Assembly (NCBI GenBank): GCA_016215085.1 | Contig: JACRMD010000095.1 | Location: forward strand, 1-6,024 | DNA length: 6,024 nucleotides | DNA from: Solirubrobacterales bacterium | GTDB taxonomy: Bacteria > Actinomycetota > Thermoleophilia > Solirubrobacterales > Solirubrobacteraceae | Reading direction: 5' to 3' | Part shown: one piece after another, positions 1-6,024 of the stretch | Layout of the letters: every line of letters starts with the position of its first letter | Numbering within the stretch: the first letter of the stretch is position 1 | Made by a program: the position numbers and the translations under genes | The notes under the pieces: generated by a model | What the model was told of the DNA's origin: nothing | What the model saw: the letters and a program-made list of their open reading frames with translations, nothing else | The model's database searches: none

Positions 1-166
1 TCCCGAGCGCCTCGACGACCTCGTCGAACGGGAGGATGTGGTCGACGTCGCCGGGCTCGCGCCGCAGCCACCGCCGCAGCCGCGCCAGCGCGAGGCCGCG
101 GCGGGCGCGCAGGAAGTCGTCCTGCGCGTCGGCCGTGGCGAGCCCGGTGGTGCGCAACGACGGCAC
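1..166 (-). CDS. ParB-like nuclease domain protein, N-terminal part (cut by the left window edge)
   Basis: Fifty-five codons are visible, starting at GTG 166-164 and leaving the window with no stop. The translation opens MPSLRTTGLATADAQDDF and continues through an Arg/Leu-rich helix (RARRGLALARLRRWLRR, residues 20-36) to DHILPFDEVVEALG (residues 42-55). I recognise this opening as that of a conserved actinobacterial protein usually annotated as chromosome partitioning protein ParB or ParB-like nuclease. The ParB/Srx-type domain itself would lie outside the window. In these proteins the TTG.ATADAQ..F.RARR opening precedes the domain; their cellular role is not established, and they are not the canonical centromere-binding ParB. 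The start is fixed because the frame has a stop at 196-194 and GTG 166 is the first usable start after it. No good Shine-Dalgarno sequence precedes it, and a -10 box lies 8 nt upstream, so a leaderless message is likely. The assignment rests on recalled family resemblance over a short stretch. Confidence 0.72.
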   Translation of the reverse strand, partial: MPSLRTTGLATADAQDDFLRARRGLALARLRRWLRREPGDVDHILPFDEVVEALG

Positions 167-174
167 TGCCCTGC

Positions 175-180
175 ACGGTA
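175..180 (-). promoter_or_regulatory. -10 box for the ParB-like gene, leaderless type
   Basis: On the minus strand the hexamer reads TACCGT (TANNNT), with 8 nt between it and the GTG start at 166. A transcript starting 7-9 nt after this box would begin at or next to the start codon. The 8-mer TACCGTGC here recurs on the plus strand at 1217-1224 before the leuA leader. I see no convincing -35 hexamer. Confidence 0.5.
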
Positions 181-194
181 CCCGCCCGTTGGCC

Positions 195-200
195 TAGGCT
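195..200 (+). promoter_or_regulatory. -10 box for the quinone oxidoreductase gene, leaderless type
   Basis: The hexamer TAGGCT (TANNNT) ends 8 nt before ATG 209, the same spacing as the opposing promoter. The intervening CGCGCGCC has no Shine-Dalgarno character, so transcription probably starts on or beside the A of the ATG. The box forms part of the palindrome GCCTAGGC (192-199). A -35 element with a 17-nt spacer would fall at 172-177, on top of the opposing -10 box. Confidence 0.55.
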
Positions 201-208
201 CGCGCGCC

Positions 209-1210
209 ATGCGCGCGGTCGTGATCACCCGCCACGGCGGGCTGGACGTCCTCGAGGTCCAGGAGCGCCCGGAGCCGCTCGTCGGCGCGGGCCAGGTCCG
301 CGTCGAGGTGCGCGCCGCCGGGGTGAACTTCGCCGACACGCTGGCGCGCGTCGGCCTCTACGAGGACGCGCCCAAGCCTCCGGTGATCGTCGGGTACGAG
401 GTCGCCGGCGTTGTCGCGGAGGTGGGGGAGGGCGCGCCGCCCGAGCTGCTCGGCCGGCGGGTGCTGGCCGGGACGCGCTTCGGCGGCTACGCCGAGCAGG
501 TCGTGGCCGCCGCCGGCGACGTCGTCGAGCTGCCCGACGGCCTGTCGTTCGAGCAGGGCGCCGCCGTGCCGGTCAACTACGCCACCGCCTGGGCGGCGCT
601 GCACGGCTACGGCTCGCTGCGCGAGGGCGAGCAGGTGCTCGTCCACGCCGCGGCCGGCGGGGTCGGCATCGCCGCCCTGCAGATCGCCAGGCGGGCCGGG
701 GCGGTCGTCCACGGCACGGCCTCGCCCGGCAAGCACGACCGGCTGCGCGAGCTGGGGATCGACCGCGCGATCGACTACCGCGCCGACGGCTGGTGGCGCG
801 GCCTCGGGCCCTACGACCTGGTGCTCGACGCCATCGGCGGCTCGTCGTTCCGGCGCTCCTACGACCTGCTGCGCCCCGGCGGCCGCCTGGTCGCCTACGG
901 CGCCTCGTCCATCCAGCAGGGCGAGAAGCGCGACCTGCGCCGCGTGCTCCCGCAGGCCGCCCGGATGTTCCGCGGCTTCGACCTCATCAAGCAGATGAGC
1001 TCGTCCAAGGCGGTCATCGGCCTCAACATGCTGCGCCTGTGGGACGACCGCGGGACGCTCGAGCCGTGGATCACGCCGCTGCGCGAGCTGCTGGACGACG
1101 GGACGATCACGCCGGTCGTCCACGCTGCCGTCCCGTTCGACCGCGCCGCCGAGGCGCACCGCATCATCGCCGCGCGCGAGAACGTCGGAAAGGTGGTGCT
1201 GACGCCATGA
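209..1210 (+). CDS. NADPH:quinone oxidoreductase, zinc-independent MDR family (VAT-1-like)
   Basis: This 333-residue protein has the usual length for a quinone-oxidoreductase member of the medium-chain dehydrogenase/reductase superfamily, which transfers hydride from NADPH to a quinone or enone-type carbonyl in the cytoplasm. The N-terminal GroES-like half includes VRAAGVNFADTLAR (residues 35-47) and the GYEVAGVV segment (62-69), which carries no zinc-binding cysteines. The Rossmann half has the dinucleotide loop HAAAGGVG (146-153), then DLVLDAIGG (203-211) and LRPGGRLVAYG (221-231). The C-terminal IGLNMLRLWDD (270-280) and AARENVGKVVL (321-331) are what I associate with VAT-1-like members. 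Start choice: ATG 209 gives the family-typical MRAVVITRHGG opening. An upstream in-frame ATG at 38 would add 57 Pro/Arg/Ala-rich residues running across the divergent gene, so I rejected it. The true substrate cannot be inferred. The stop overlaps a possible ATG of a longer leuA leader peptide (ATGA, 1207-1210). Confidence 0.93.
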   Translation: MRAVVITRHGGLDVLEVQERPEPLVGAGQVRVEVRAAGVNFADTLARVGLYEDAPKPPVIVGYEVAGVVAEVGEGAPPELLGRRVLAGTRFGGYAEQVVAAAGDVVELPDGLSFEQGAAVPVNYATAWAALHGYGSLREGEQVLVHAAAGGVGIAALQIARRAGAVVHGTASPGKHDRLRELGIDRAIDYRADGWWRGLGPYDLVLDAIGGSSFRRSYDLLRPGGRLVAYGASSIQQGEKRDLRRVLPQAARMFRGFDLIKQMSSSKAVIGLNMLRLWDDRGTLEPWITPLRELLDDGTITPVVHAAVPFDRAAEAHRIIAARENVGKVVLTP

Positions 1211-1216
1211 GTTCGC

Positions 1217-1222
1217 TACCGT
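1217..1222 (+). promoter_or_regulatory. -10 box for the leuA leader and operon
   Basis: TACCGT (TANNNT) lies just after the oxidoreductase stop and 11 nt before ATG 1234. A start about 7 nt downstream (near A1229) would give the leader-peptide message a 5' tail of only about 5 nt. TACCGTGC is identical to the 8-mer at the minus-strand promoter before the ParB-like gene. No clear -35 is visible within the end of the upstream gene. It is inferred from hexamer and position only. Confidence 0.45.
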
Positions 1223-1233
1223 GCCCGGACCGC

Positions 1234-1281
1234 ATGTCGTTCCGCGCCCTCGCCCTTCGACTTCTCCTCCTCCCCCGCTAG
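1234..1281 (+). CDS. Leucine-rich leader peptide upstream of leuA
   Basis: The 15-codon frame reads MSFRALALRLLLLPR and then TAG. Six of the 15 residues are leucine, four of them consecutive (codons 10-13: CTT CTC CTC CTC). Two leucines use CTT, a codon I did not find in frame in the larger genes of this window, which would make decoding more sensitive to charged leucine tRNA. Its position 88 nt before leuA and the leucine run mark it as the sensing peptide of an attenuator: ribosomes stall at the leucine codons when leucine is scarce and change the downstream RNA fold. Leucine-rich leader peptides before leuA are established in actinobacteria. The start at 1234 is preferred because a -10 box lies just upstream. 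An in-frame ATG at 1207, overlapping the previous stop as ATGA, would give a 24-residue version (MSSLPCPDR added) if translated by readthrough from the upstream gene. There is no strong Shine-Dalgarno before either. Confidence 0.8.
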   Translation: MSFRALALRLLLLPR

Positions 1282-1287
1282 GGGGAG
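1270..1287 (+). other. Perfect 7-bp hairpin across the leader-peptide stop codon
   Basis: CTCCCCC (1270-1276) and GGGGGAG (1281-1287) are perfect inverted repeats around the loop GCTA. The left arm begins with the last leucine codon of the leader peptide, and the stop codon TAG (1279-1281) straddles the loop and right arm. A ribosome stalled on the leucine run or terminating at TAG would cover it. It fits inside the longer 1254-1267/1332-1343 pairing, so both could form together. It is not followed by a T-run. Confidence 0.65.
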
Positions 1288-1356
1288 CATCTGCGCGTGG
1301 CGGCCGCCCGAAGCCGCGAGACGAAGTCCTAGGAGAACGAAGGCCCAAGCCGAAAC

Positions 1357-1362
1357 CGGAAG
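1357..1362 (+). promoter_or_regulatory. Ribosome binding site of leuA
   Basis: CGGAAG ends 6 nt before ATG 1369. This is a conventional Shine-Dalgarno position, in contrast to the apparently leaderless genes nearby. That fits a gene whose translation start is controlled by an RNA leader: CGGAA can pair with TTCCG at 1240-1244. Confidence 0.6.
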
Positions 1363-1368
1363 AACGAC

Positions 1369-2670
<1,302 letters not shown>

Positions 2671-2673
2671 TCC

Positions 2674-3834
2674 GTGGCCGACGCCCACGCCCTCGCGCGC
2701 GACACCGCCGCGCTCGTCCAGGTGCCGAGCCTCACCGGGGACGAGCGCGGGGCGCTCGAGCGCCTCGGCGACCTCGCCTGGGACCTCGGCCTCGAGGCCG
2801 AGCTGCGCACGCACGACCTCGCGGCGCTGCGCGAGCACCCCGGGCACCCGGGCGAGGAGGCGCCGCGGACCGACCTGCACGGGTTGGTCGTCCGCGCCGG
2901 CGAGGGCGAGCGGCGCCTGGCGCTGTGCGGCCACGTCGACGTCGTCGCGGCGGGCACCGAGCCGTGGGCGCGCTCCCCGTTCTCGGGCCACGTCGACGCC
3001 GAGTTCGTCCACGGGCGCGGCAGCGTGGACATGAAGGGCGGCGTCGTCGCGGCGCTGCACGCGATGGCGGCCGCCCGCGACGCCGGCGTGCGCGTCGAGC
3101 TCGTCGCCGTCGGCTCGGAGGAGGACGGCGGCCTGGGCGCGTTCGCCGCGCTGCAGGAGGACGCCGCCTACGACGGCTGCGTCATCCCCGAGCCGACCGG
3201 CTTCGACGTCGTCTGCGCCCAGGCGGGCGCGCTGACCTTCACCGGCGTCGTGCCCGGCCGCGGCGCCCACGCGGCGCACCGGCTCGAGGGCGAGTCGGCG
3301 ATCGACAAGTACGTGCCGGTCCACGCCGCGCTGCACGCGCTCGAGGCGCGGCTCAACGCCGGGGTCGAGCACGAGCTCATGCGCGAGCTCGAGCTCCCGT
3401 ACCCGCTCCTGGTCGGCCGCCTGGCGGCGGGCGCGTGGTCGAGCTCGGTGCCCGACCGGCTCGAGTTCGAGGGCCGGGCGCCCGTGCGGGTGGGCGAGGA
3501 CGTCGCCGCCGCGCGCGCGGCGGTCGAGCAGGCCGTGCGCGAGGCGTGCCCCGACGCGACGCTGGAGTGGACCGGCGGGCAGTTCGCCTCCGGCGCGACA
3601 CCGCACGACCACCCGCTCGTCGCCCTCGTCCGCGAGGCCGTCGGGCCGGGCGCGCGGCTGGCCGGCGTGCCGTGGGGCGCGGACATGCGCCTGTGGTGCG
3701 CGGCCGGCGTGCCGACGGTCATGGTCGGCACGAGCGGCATCGAGCTCGCCCACGCCGTCGACGAGCGCGTCCGCATCGACGAGCTCGCGCGCCTGACCGA
3801 CGTCCTCGAGCGCGTCATCCGCGGCTTCGCATGA
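2674..3834 (+). CDS. M20-family metallohydrolase (ArgE/DapE-type deacylase or peptidase)
   Basis: This 386-residue protein is full length for the M20 family of cytoplasmic co-catalytic zinc enzymes that cleave N-acyl amino acids or peptides. The metal-site motifs are complete and in order: GHVDVV (H87, D89), GRGSVDMKGG (bridging D119), SEEDGG (E149 general base, E150 ligand), PEPT (E173) and the late histidine in ELAHAVDE (H360). The lid/dimerisation domain, about residues 185-295, contains GRGAHA (H199), the histidine that completes the neighbouring active site in dimers. The start GTG 2674 is forced: the leuA stop lies only 3 nt before it in the same frame and there is no Shine-Dalgarno, so translation probably depends on ribosomes ending leuA. 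The last four bases (ATGA) overlap the next gene. Family members include acetylornithine deacetylase, succinyl-diaminopimelate desuccinylase and carboxypeptidase G2-like enzymes. I cannot tell which substrate applies, and an acylated keto- or amino-acid intermediate would suit the neighbours only as a guess. Confidence 0.9.
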   Translation: MADAHALARDTAALVQVPSLTGDERGALERLGDLAWDLGLEAELRTHDLAALREHPGHPGEEAPRTDLHGLVVRAGEGERRLALCGHVDVVAAGTEPWARSPFSGHVDAEFVHGRGSVDMKGGVVAALHAMAAARDAGVRVELVAVGSEEDGGLGAFAALQEDAAYDGCVIPEPTGFDVVCAQAGALTFTGVVPGRGAHAAHRLEGESAIDKYVPVHAALHALEARLNAGVEHELMRELELPYPLLVGRLAAGAWSSSVPDRLEFEGRAPVRVGEDVAAARAAVEQAVREACPDATLEWTGGQFASGATPHDHPLVALVREAVGPGARLAGVPWGADMRLWCAAGVPTVMVGTSGIELAHAVDERVRIDELARLTDVLERVIRGFA

Positions 3835-4505
3835 TCCAGTGCGCGCTCAACGGCCCGCGGGTCGCGATGACCGCCCACCAGCTCGCCCGCGACGCGCGGG
3901 CCGCGGTCGACGCCGGCGCCGCCTCCCTGCACCTGCATCCCTACGGCGCCGACGGCCGCGAGTCCGTCGACCCGGAGGACGTCGCGGCGGCCGTCGCCGA
4001 GGTTCGGGCGGCCTGCCCCCGCGCCGAGCTCGGCGTGCCCACCGGCGCGCGGATCGCGGCCGACCTGCCCGCCGTCGCCGCGTGGCGCGACCCGCTGCCC
4101 GACATGGCCTCGGTCAACCTCTCCGAGGAGCACCACGTCGCGGTCATGGAGGCGCTGCTCGCGCGGGGGATCGCCGTCGAGGCCGGCGTGTGGAGCGTCG
4201 ACGACGCCGAGCGCCTGGCGTCCTGCGGCCTGGCGGACCGCTGCCGGCGCGTGCTCGTCGAGGTCGGCGGCGACGAGCAGCTGCGCAAGGCCGAGGCCGT
4301 CGAGGCGGCGCTGGCCGGCGTCGCGCTGCCGCAGCTGCACCACGGCGAGGACGCCGGCACCTGGGACGTCGTCCGCCGGGCGCTCGGGAAGGGCCTCGAC
4401 GCGCGGGTCGGGCTCGAGGACACGGAGGTGCTGCCGGGCGGCGGGCGGGCGGCCGGGAACGCCGCGCTGGTGGCGGCCGCGGTGGACCTCGCGCGTGCGG
4501 GGTAG
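3831..4505 (+). CDS. Short BKACE-family (DUF849) beta-keto acid cleavage enzyme
   Basis: The 224-residue protein belongs to the BKACE family, whose founding member is 3-keto-5-aminohexanoate cleavage enzyme. Known members use zinc to react a beta-keto acid with acetyl-CoA, giving acetoacetate and a new acyl-CoA. Visible signatures: CALNGPR near the N-terminus (4-10), the metal ligands in LHLHPY (H34, H36), VEAGVWS (E117, at the position of the family's active-site Glu), LHHGEDAGTW (169-178) and RVGLEDT (R192, metal ligand E196, D197). It is shorter than characterised members of about 270-310 residues, with little sequence before the first strand and compact loops. A short actinobacterial subgroup exists as far as I recall, so this is probably not a truncation. 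ATG 3831 overlaps the M20 stop as ATGA, which indicates translational coupling. The substrate is unknown: family side-chain specificity depends on residues I cannot align reliably here. Family assignment is good; the reaction is inferred. Confidence 0.85.
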   Translation: MIQCALNGPRVAMTAHQLARDARAAVDAGAASLHLHPYGADGRESVDPEDVAAAVAEVRAACPRAELGVPTGARIAADLPAVAAWRDPLPDMASVNLSEEHHVAVMEALLARGIAVEAGVWSVDDAERLASCGLADRCRRVLVEVGGDEQLRKAEAVEAALAGVALPQLHHGEDAGTWDVVRRALGKGLDARVGLEDTEVLPGGGRAAGNAALVAAAVDLARAG

Positions 4506-4508
4506 CCC
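4503..4508 (+). promoter_or_regulatory. Possible -10 box for the YpfJ-like gene
   Basis: TAGCCC(T) includes the stop codon of the preceding gene and lies 9 nt before ATG 4518, close to the 8-nt spacing of the two divergent promoters at the left end. It departs from TANNNT at the sixth base. A CAGG at 4511-4514 gives only a weak Shine-Dalgarno match. The gene could equally be read from the leuA operon, since the gap is just 12 nt. Confidence 0.3.
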
Positions 4509-4517
4509 TGCAGGCGC

Positions 4518-5393
4518 ATGAAGTGGAAGCGCGTCTCCAACCCCGACGTCATCGACACGCGCGGGCGCAGGGGCGGCATGCCCGGCGGCCGCGTGGCGCT
4601 GCCCGGCGGCGTCGGCCTCGTCGGCGTCCTGGTGTTCCTGGCGATCCAGCTGCTCGGCGGCGGGGGAGGCGGATCGGCGTTCGACGTCCCCATCGGCCTC
4701 GACGGCGGCGCGCGCCCGCCGGCCGCGGACCCGATCCCCGCGTCGCAGGACCCCGAGCGCGACCTCAAGGACTTCTCGACCTACGTCTTCACCGACACCG
4801 TCTCGAGCTGGCAGGCGACCTTCCAGCGGTCCGGCAAGTCCTTCGACCGGCCCAAGATGGTGCTCTTCCGCGACGGCGTCCAGACCGGCTGCGGCGCGGC
4901 GAGCTCGGCGGTCGGGCCGTTCTACTGCCCGGCCGACCAGCGCGTGTACCTCGACCTCTCCTTCGAGGACGAGCTCCAGCAGAAGCTGGGCGCCGGCGGC
5001 GACTTCGCCTGGGCCTACGTCATCGCCCACGAGGTCGGCCACCACGTCCAGACCCAGACCGGCGCGTCGCAGCGCGTCGAGCAGCTGCGCCGCGAGGACC
5101 CCGGCTCGGCCAACGAGCTCTCCGTCCGCCTCGAGCTGCAGGCCGACTGCTACGCCGGCGTGTGGGCCCACGGCGTCTTCGCGCGCGGCGACCTCGAGTC
5201 CGGCGACGTCCAGGAGGCCATGACCGCCGCCGAGGCCGTCGGCGACGACCGCCTGCAGCGCCGCGCCGGCGGCCAGGTCGACCCCGACACCTTCACGCAC
5301 GGCACCTCGGCCCAGCGCCAGAAGTGGTTCGACGCCGGCTACGAGGGCGGCGACCCCGGCGCCTGCGACACCTTCGCGGCCGATCAGCTCTAG
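4518..5393 (+). CDS. YpfJ-like neutral zinc metallopeptidase, membrane-anchored
   Basis: The 291-residue protein matches the putative neutral zinc metallopeptidase family (YpfJ, Zn_peptidase) in length and layout. Order of parts: a short basic cytoplasmic tail with RGRRGGMPGG (15-24, a hallmark of the family opening), one membrane segment at about residues 31-47 (GVGLVGVLVFLAIQLLG), a glycine run, then an outward-facing domain. Catalytic features are HEVGHH (H171, E172, H175), with ELQADCYAG (206-214) supplying the probable third zinc ligand E206. Family-typical stretches are GCGAASSAVGPFYCPADQRVYLDLSF (within 124-149), GDDRLQRR (242-249) and FTHGTSAQRQKWFDAGY (259-275). Cysteines at 125, 137, 211 and 283 could form disulphides outside the membrane. 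Known members have no well-defined substrate. Start ATG 4518 gives the standard MKWKR opening. The stop overlaps that of the convergent patatin gene by 4 bases. Confidence in the family is high; physiological role is unknown. Confidence 0.92.
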   Translation: MKWKRVSNPDVIDTRGRRGGMPGGRVALPGGVGLVGVLVFLAIQLLGGGGGGSAFDVPIGLDGGARPPAADPIPASQDPERDLKDFSTYVFTDTVSSWQATFQRSGKSFDRPKMVLFRDGVQTGCGAASSAVGPFYCPADQRVYLDLSFEDELQQKLGAGGDFAWAYVIAHEVGHHVQTQTGASQRVEQLRREDPGSANELSVRLELQADCYAGVWAHGVFARGDLESGDVQEAMTAAEAVGDDRLQRRAGGQVDPDTFTHGTSAQRQKWFDAGYEGGDPGACDTFAADQL

Positions 5394-6024
5394 CGGCGCG
5401 CGGCGAGCTCGAGGCCCTGCCGGTAGCCGGCGGCCAGGGCCGCCTCCGCGCGCCGCGGGTCCATGAGGTTCGGGCCGATCGCCTCGCCGCTGCGGGCGTC
5501 GGGCGCGACGTGGGCCACGCGGGCGCCGCGGCGACGCAGCGTCTGCAGCTCGAGCGACGCGGCCGCGCGAAACGCGCCGCGCAGCGCGACCGCGGGGGCG
5601 CCGGCGCCGCGCAGCCCGGCCGACGGGTCCAGGCAGAGCACCTGCGTCCCGCGGCCGGCGTAGGCGGCGTCCATGTTCGTCACGCTCCAGGCGCCGCCGT
5701 CGACGTACTCGCGGCCGCCGATCCGCTGCGGCGCGAAGTAGAACGGGATCGCGCACGAGGCGCAGACCGCGTCCGCGACCGTGGCGTGCGGGGCGCCCGG
5801 CGCTCCGAAGACGACGCGCCGCCCGGTGCGGCGGTCCACCGCGCAGACGCGCAGGCGGCCGTCGAAGCGCGCGCCCCAGCGCGAGACCCGCGTGCGCAGC
5901 CCGCCGAGCGAGCGGTGGCCGCCGGGGCCGCGCGAGAGCACCGCGGCCCGGGCGAGCGCGCCGACGGGCGTGCCGATCGCCAGCGCCGCCGAGGTCACCG
6001 GCGCCGTGGCCGCGAAGCCGGCGC
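5390..6024 (-). CDS. Patatin-like phospholipase, C-terminal part (start beyond the right window edge)
   Basis: About 210 residues are visible, and the frame stays open to the last base. GTG 5998 is therefore only an internal codon, and upstream residues AGFAATAP are in frame. Patatin-like enzymes are acyl hydrolases using a Ser-Asp dyad. The serine in GxSxG would lie in the missing part, which usually sits shortly before a segment like the one seen here. Visible signatures are LRVCAVDRRTGRRVVFG (bases about 5851-5801), DAVCASCAIPFYFAPQRIGGREYVDGG with the dyad aspartate in DGG (bases 5701-5693), and TQVLCLDPSAG. After that comes a helical tail ending in LELAARR. Bacterial members act on phospholipids or other esters in cytoplasm or host; nothing here indicates which. 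Gene end TAG (5392-5390) shares CTAG with the convergent gene's stop. The tail is Arg/Ala-rich but not otherwise unusual. Confidence 0.85.
   Translation of the reverse strand, partial: AGFAATAPVTSAALAIGTPVGALARAAVLSRGPGGHRSLGGLRTRVSRWGARFDGRLRVCAVDRRTGRRVVFGAPGAPHATVADAVCASCAIPFYFAPQRIGGREYVDGGAWSVTNMDAAYAGRGTQVLCLDPSAGLRGAGAPAVALRGAFRAAASLELQTLRRRGARVAHVAPDARSGEAIGPNLMDPRRAEAALAAGYRQGLELAARR

Larger units (their letters stand above)
1240..1368 (+). promoter_or_regulatory. leuA attenuator RNA leader (leucine-responsive, probably translational)
   Basis: The leader contains competing complementarities. CCTTCG (1254-1259) and TTCTCC (1262-1267), in the leader-peptide codons around the leucine run, can pair with CGAAGG (1338-1343) and GGAGAA (1332-1337). 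This makes one 12-bp helix interrupted only by a 2-nt bulge (AC, 1260-1261). GACTTC (1259-1264) can instead pair with GAAGTC (1323-1328), which excludes the first helix. TTCCG (1240-1244) is complementary to CGGAA (1357-1361), the core of the leuA ribosome binding site. CGAAG occurs three times (1309-1313, 1322-1326, 1338-1342), each time able to pair with CTTCG (1255-1259). No T-run follows any hairpin, so control of translation initiation, or Rho-dependent polarity, is more likely than an intrinsic terminator. The pairings were found by eye; no folding energy was computed. Confidence 0.6.

Noticed and set aside
38..208. N-terminal extension of the oxidoreductase starting at ATG 38
   Set aside because: The added 57 residues are a Pro/Gln/Arg/Ala-rich shadow of the divergent ParB-like gene, and the family begins at MRAVVITRHGG (209), directly after a -10 box.
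1207..1281. 24-residue form of the leader peptide beginning at the ATGA overlap
   Set aside because: It is possible through translational coupling, but the -10 box at 1217-1222 would start transcription inside it, so the 15-residue form is preferred.
1270..1287. Intrinsic (Rho-independent) terminator in the leuA leader
   Set aside because: The hairpin is perfect, but the following bases (CATCTGCGCGTGG) contain no T-run. It is kept as a regulatory hairpin instead.
1299..1308. Palindrome GGCGGCCGCC as a regulator binding site
   Set aside because: Such GC palindromes occur often by chance at this base composition. It may simply add a small stem to the leuA leader.
5390..5998. Complete patatin-like gene starting at GTG 5998
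   Set aside because: The frame stays open beyond this codon to the window edge and the nucleophile GxSxG is absent, so the real start lies outside the window.

Overview
The window is very GC-rich (strong G/C preference at third codon positions, CTAG almost absent from coding sequence) and looks like an actinobacterial chromosome. The gene families, the leaderless-type promoters and the Leu-leader before leuA fit the Thermoleophilia/Solirubrobacterales best, but that placement is inference. It holds six protein genes (two cut by the window edges), one small leader peptide and a regulatory leader. I see no tRNA, rRNA, CRISPR array, insertion sequence or prophage.

Layout. Bases 1-166 (minus strand) hold the first 55 codons of a ParB-like nuclease-domain protein that runs off the left edge. 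It is divergent from a zinc-independent quinone oxidoreductase of the VAT-1-like MDR family (209-1210, plus). The 42 bases between the two starts hold two -10 boxes, each exactly 8 nt from its start codon, so both mRNAs are probably leaderless. Next comes a 158-nt gap with a -10 box, a 15-residue peptide carrying six leucines (four consecutive) and RNA complementarities that lead to the leuA ribosome binding site. This reads as a leucine-responsive attenuator. It precedes a tight plus-strand operon: 2-isopropylmalate synthase leuA (1369-2670), an M20-family metallohydrolase (2674-3834, 3 nt later in the same frame) and a short BKACE/DUF849 enzyme (3831-4505, ATGA overlap). A membrane-anchored YpfJ-like zinc metallopeptidase follows (4518-5393). 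It converges on a patatin-like phospholipase (5390-6024, minus, start outside the window), and their stop codons overlap by 4 bases.

The most striking feature is leuA itself. The frame is open and both ends match the family, but the protein jumps from the third barrel strand (GLARANPQDID) directly to the seventh (VVLSVHCHDD). Roughly 100-115 residues are missing, including strands 4-6 with the HTF.ATS, EFS.ED and N.PDTVGY motifs. Either this gene is a leuA with an in-frame internal deletion or the assembly has collapsed here. The preserved leucine-sensing leader suggests the locus was, at least recently, a normally regulated leucine biosynthesis operon. The two downstream enzymes are translationally coupled to leuA, but their substrates cannot be read from the sequence.
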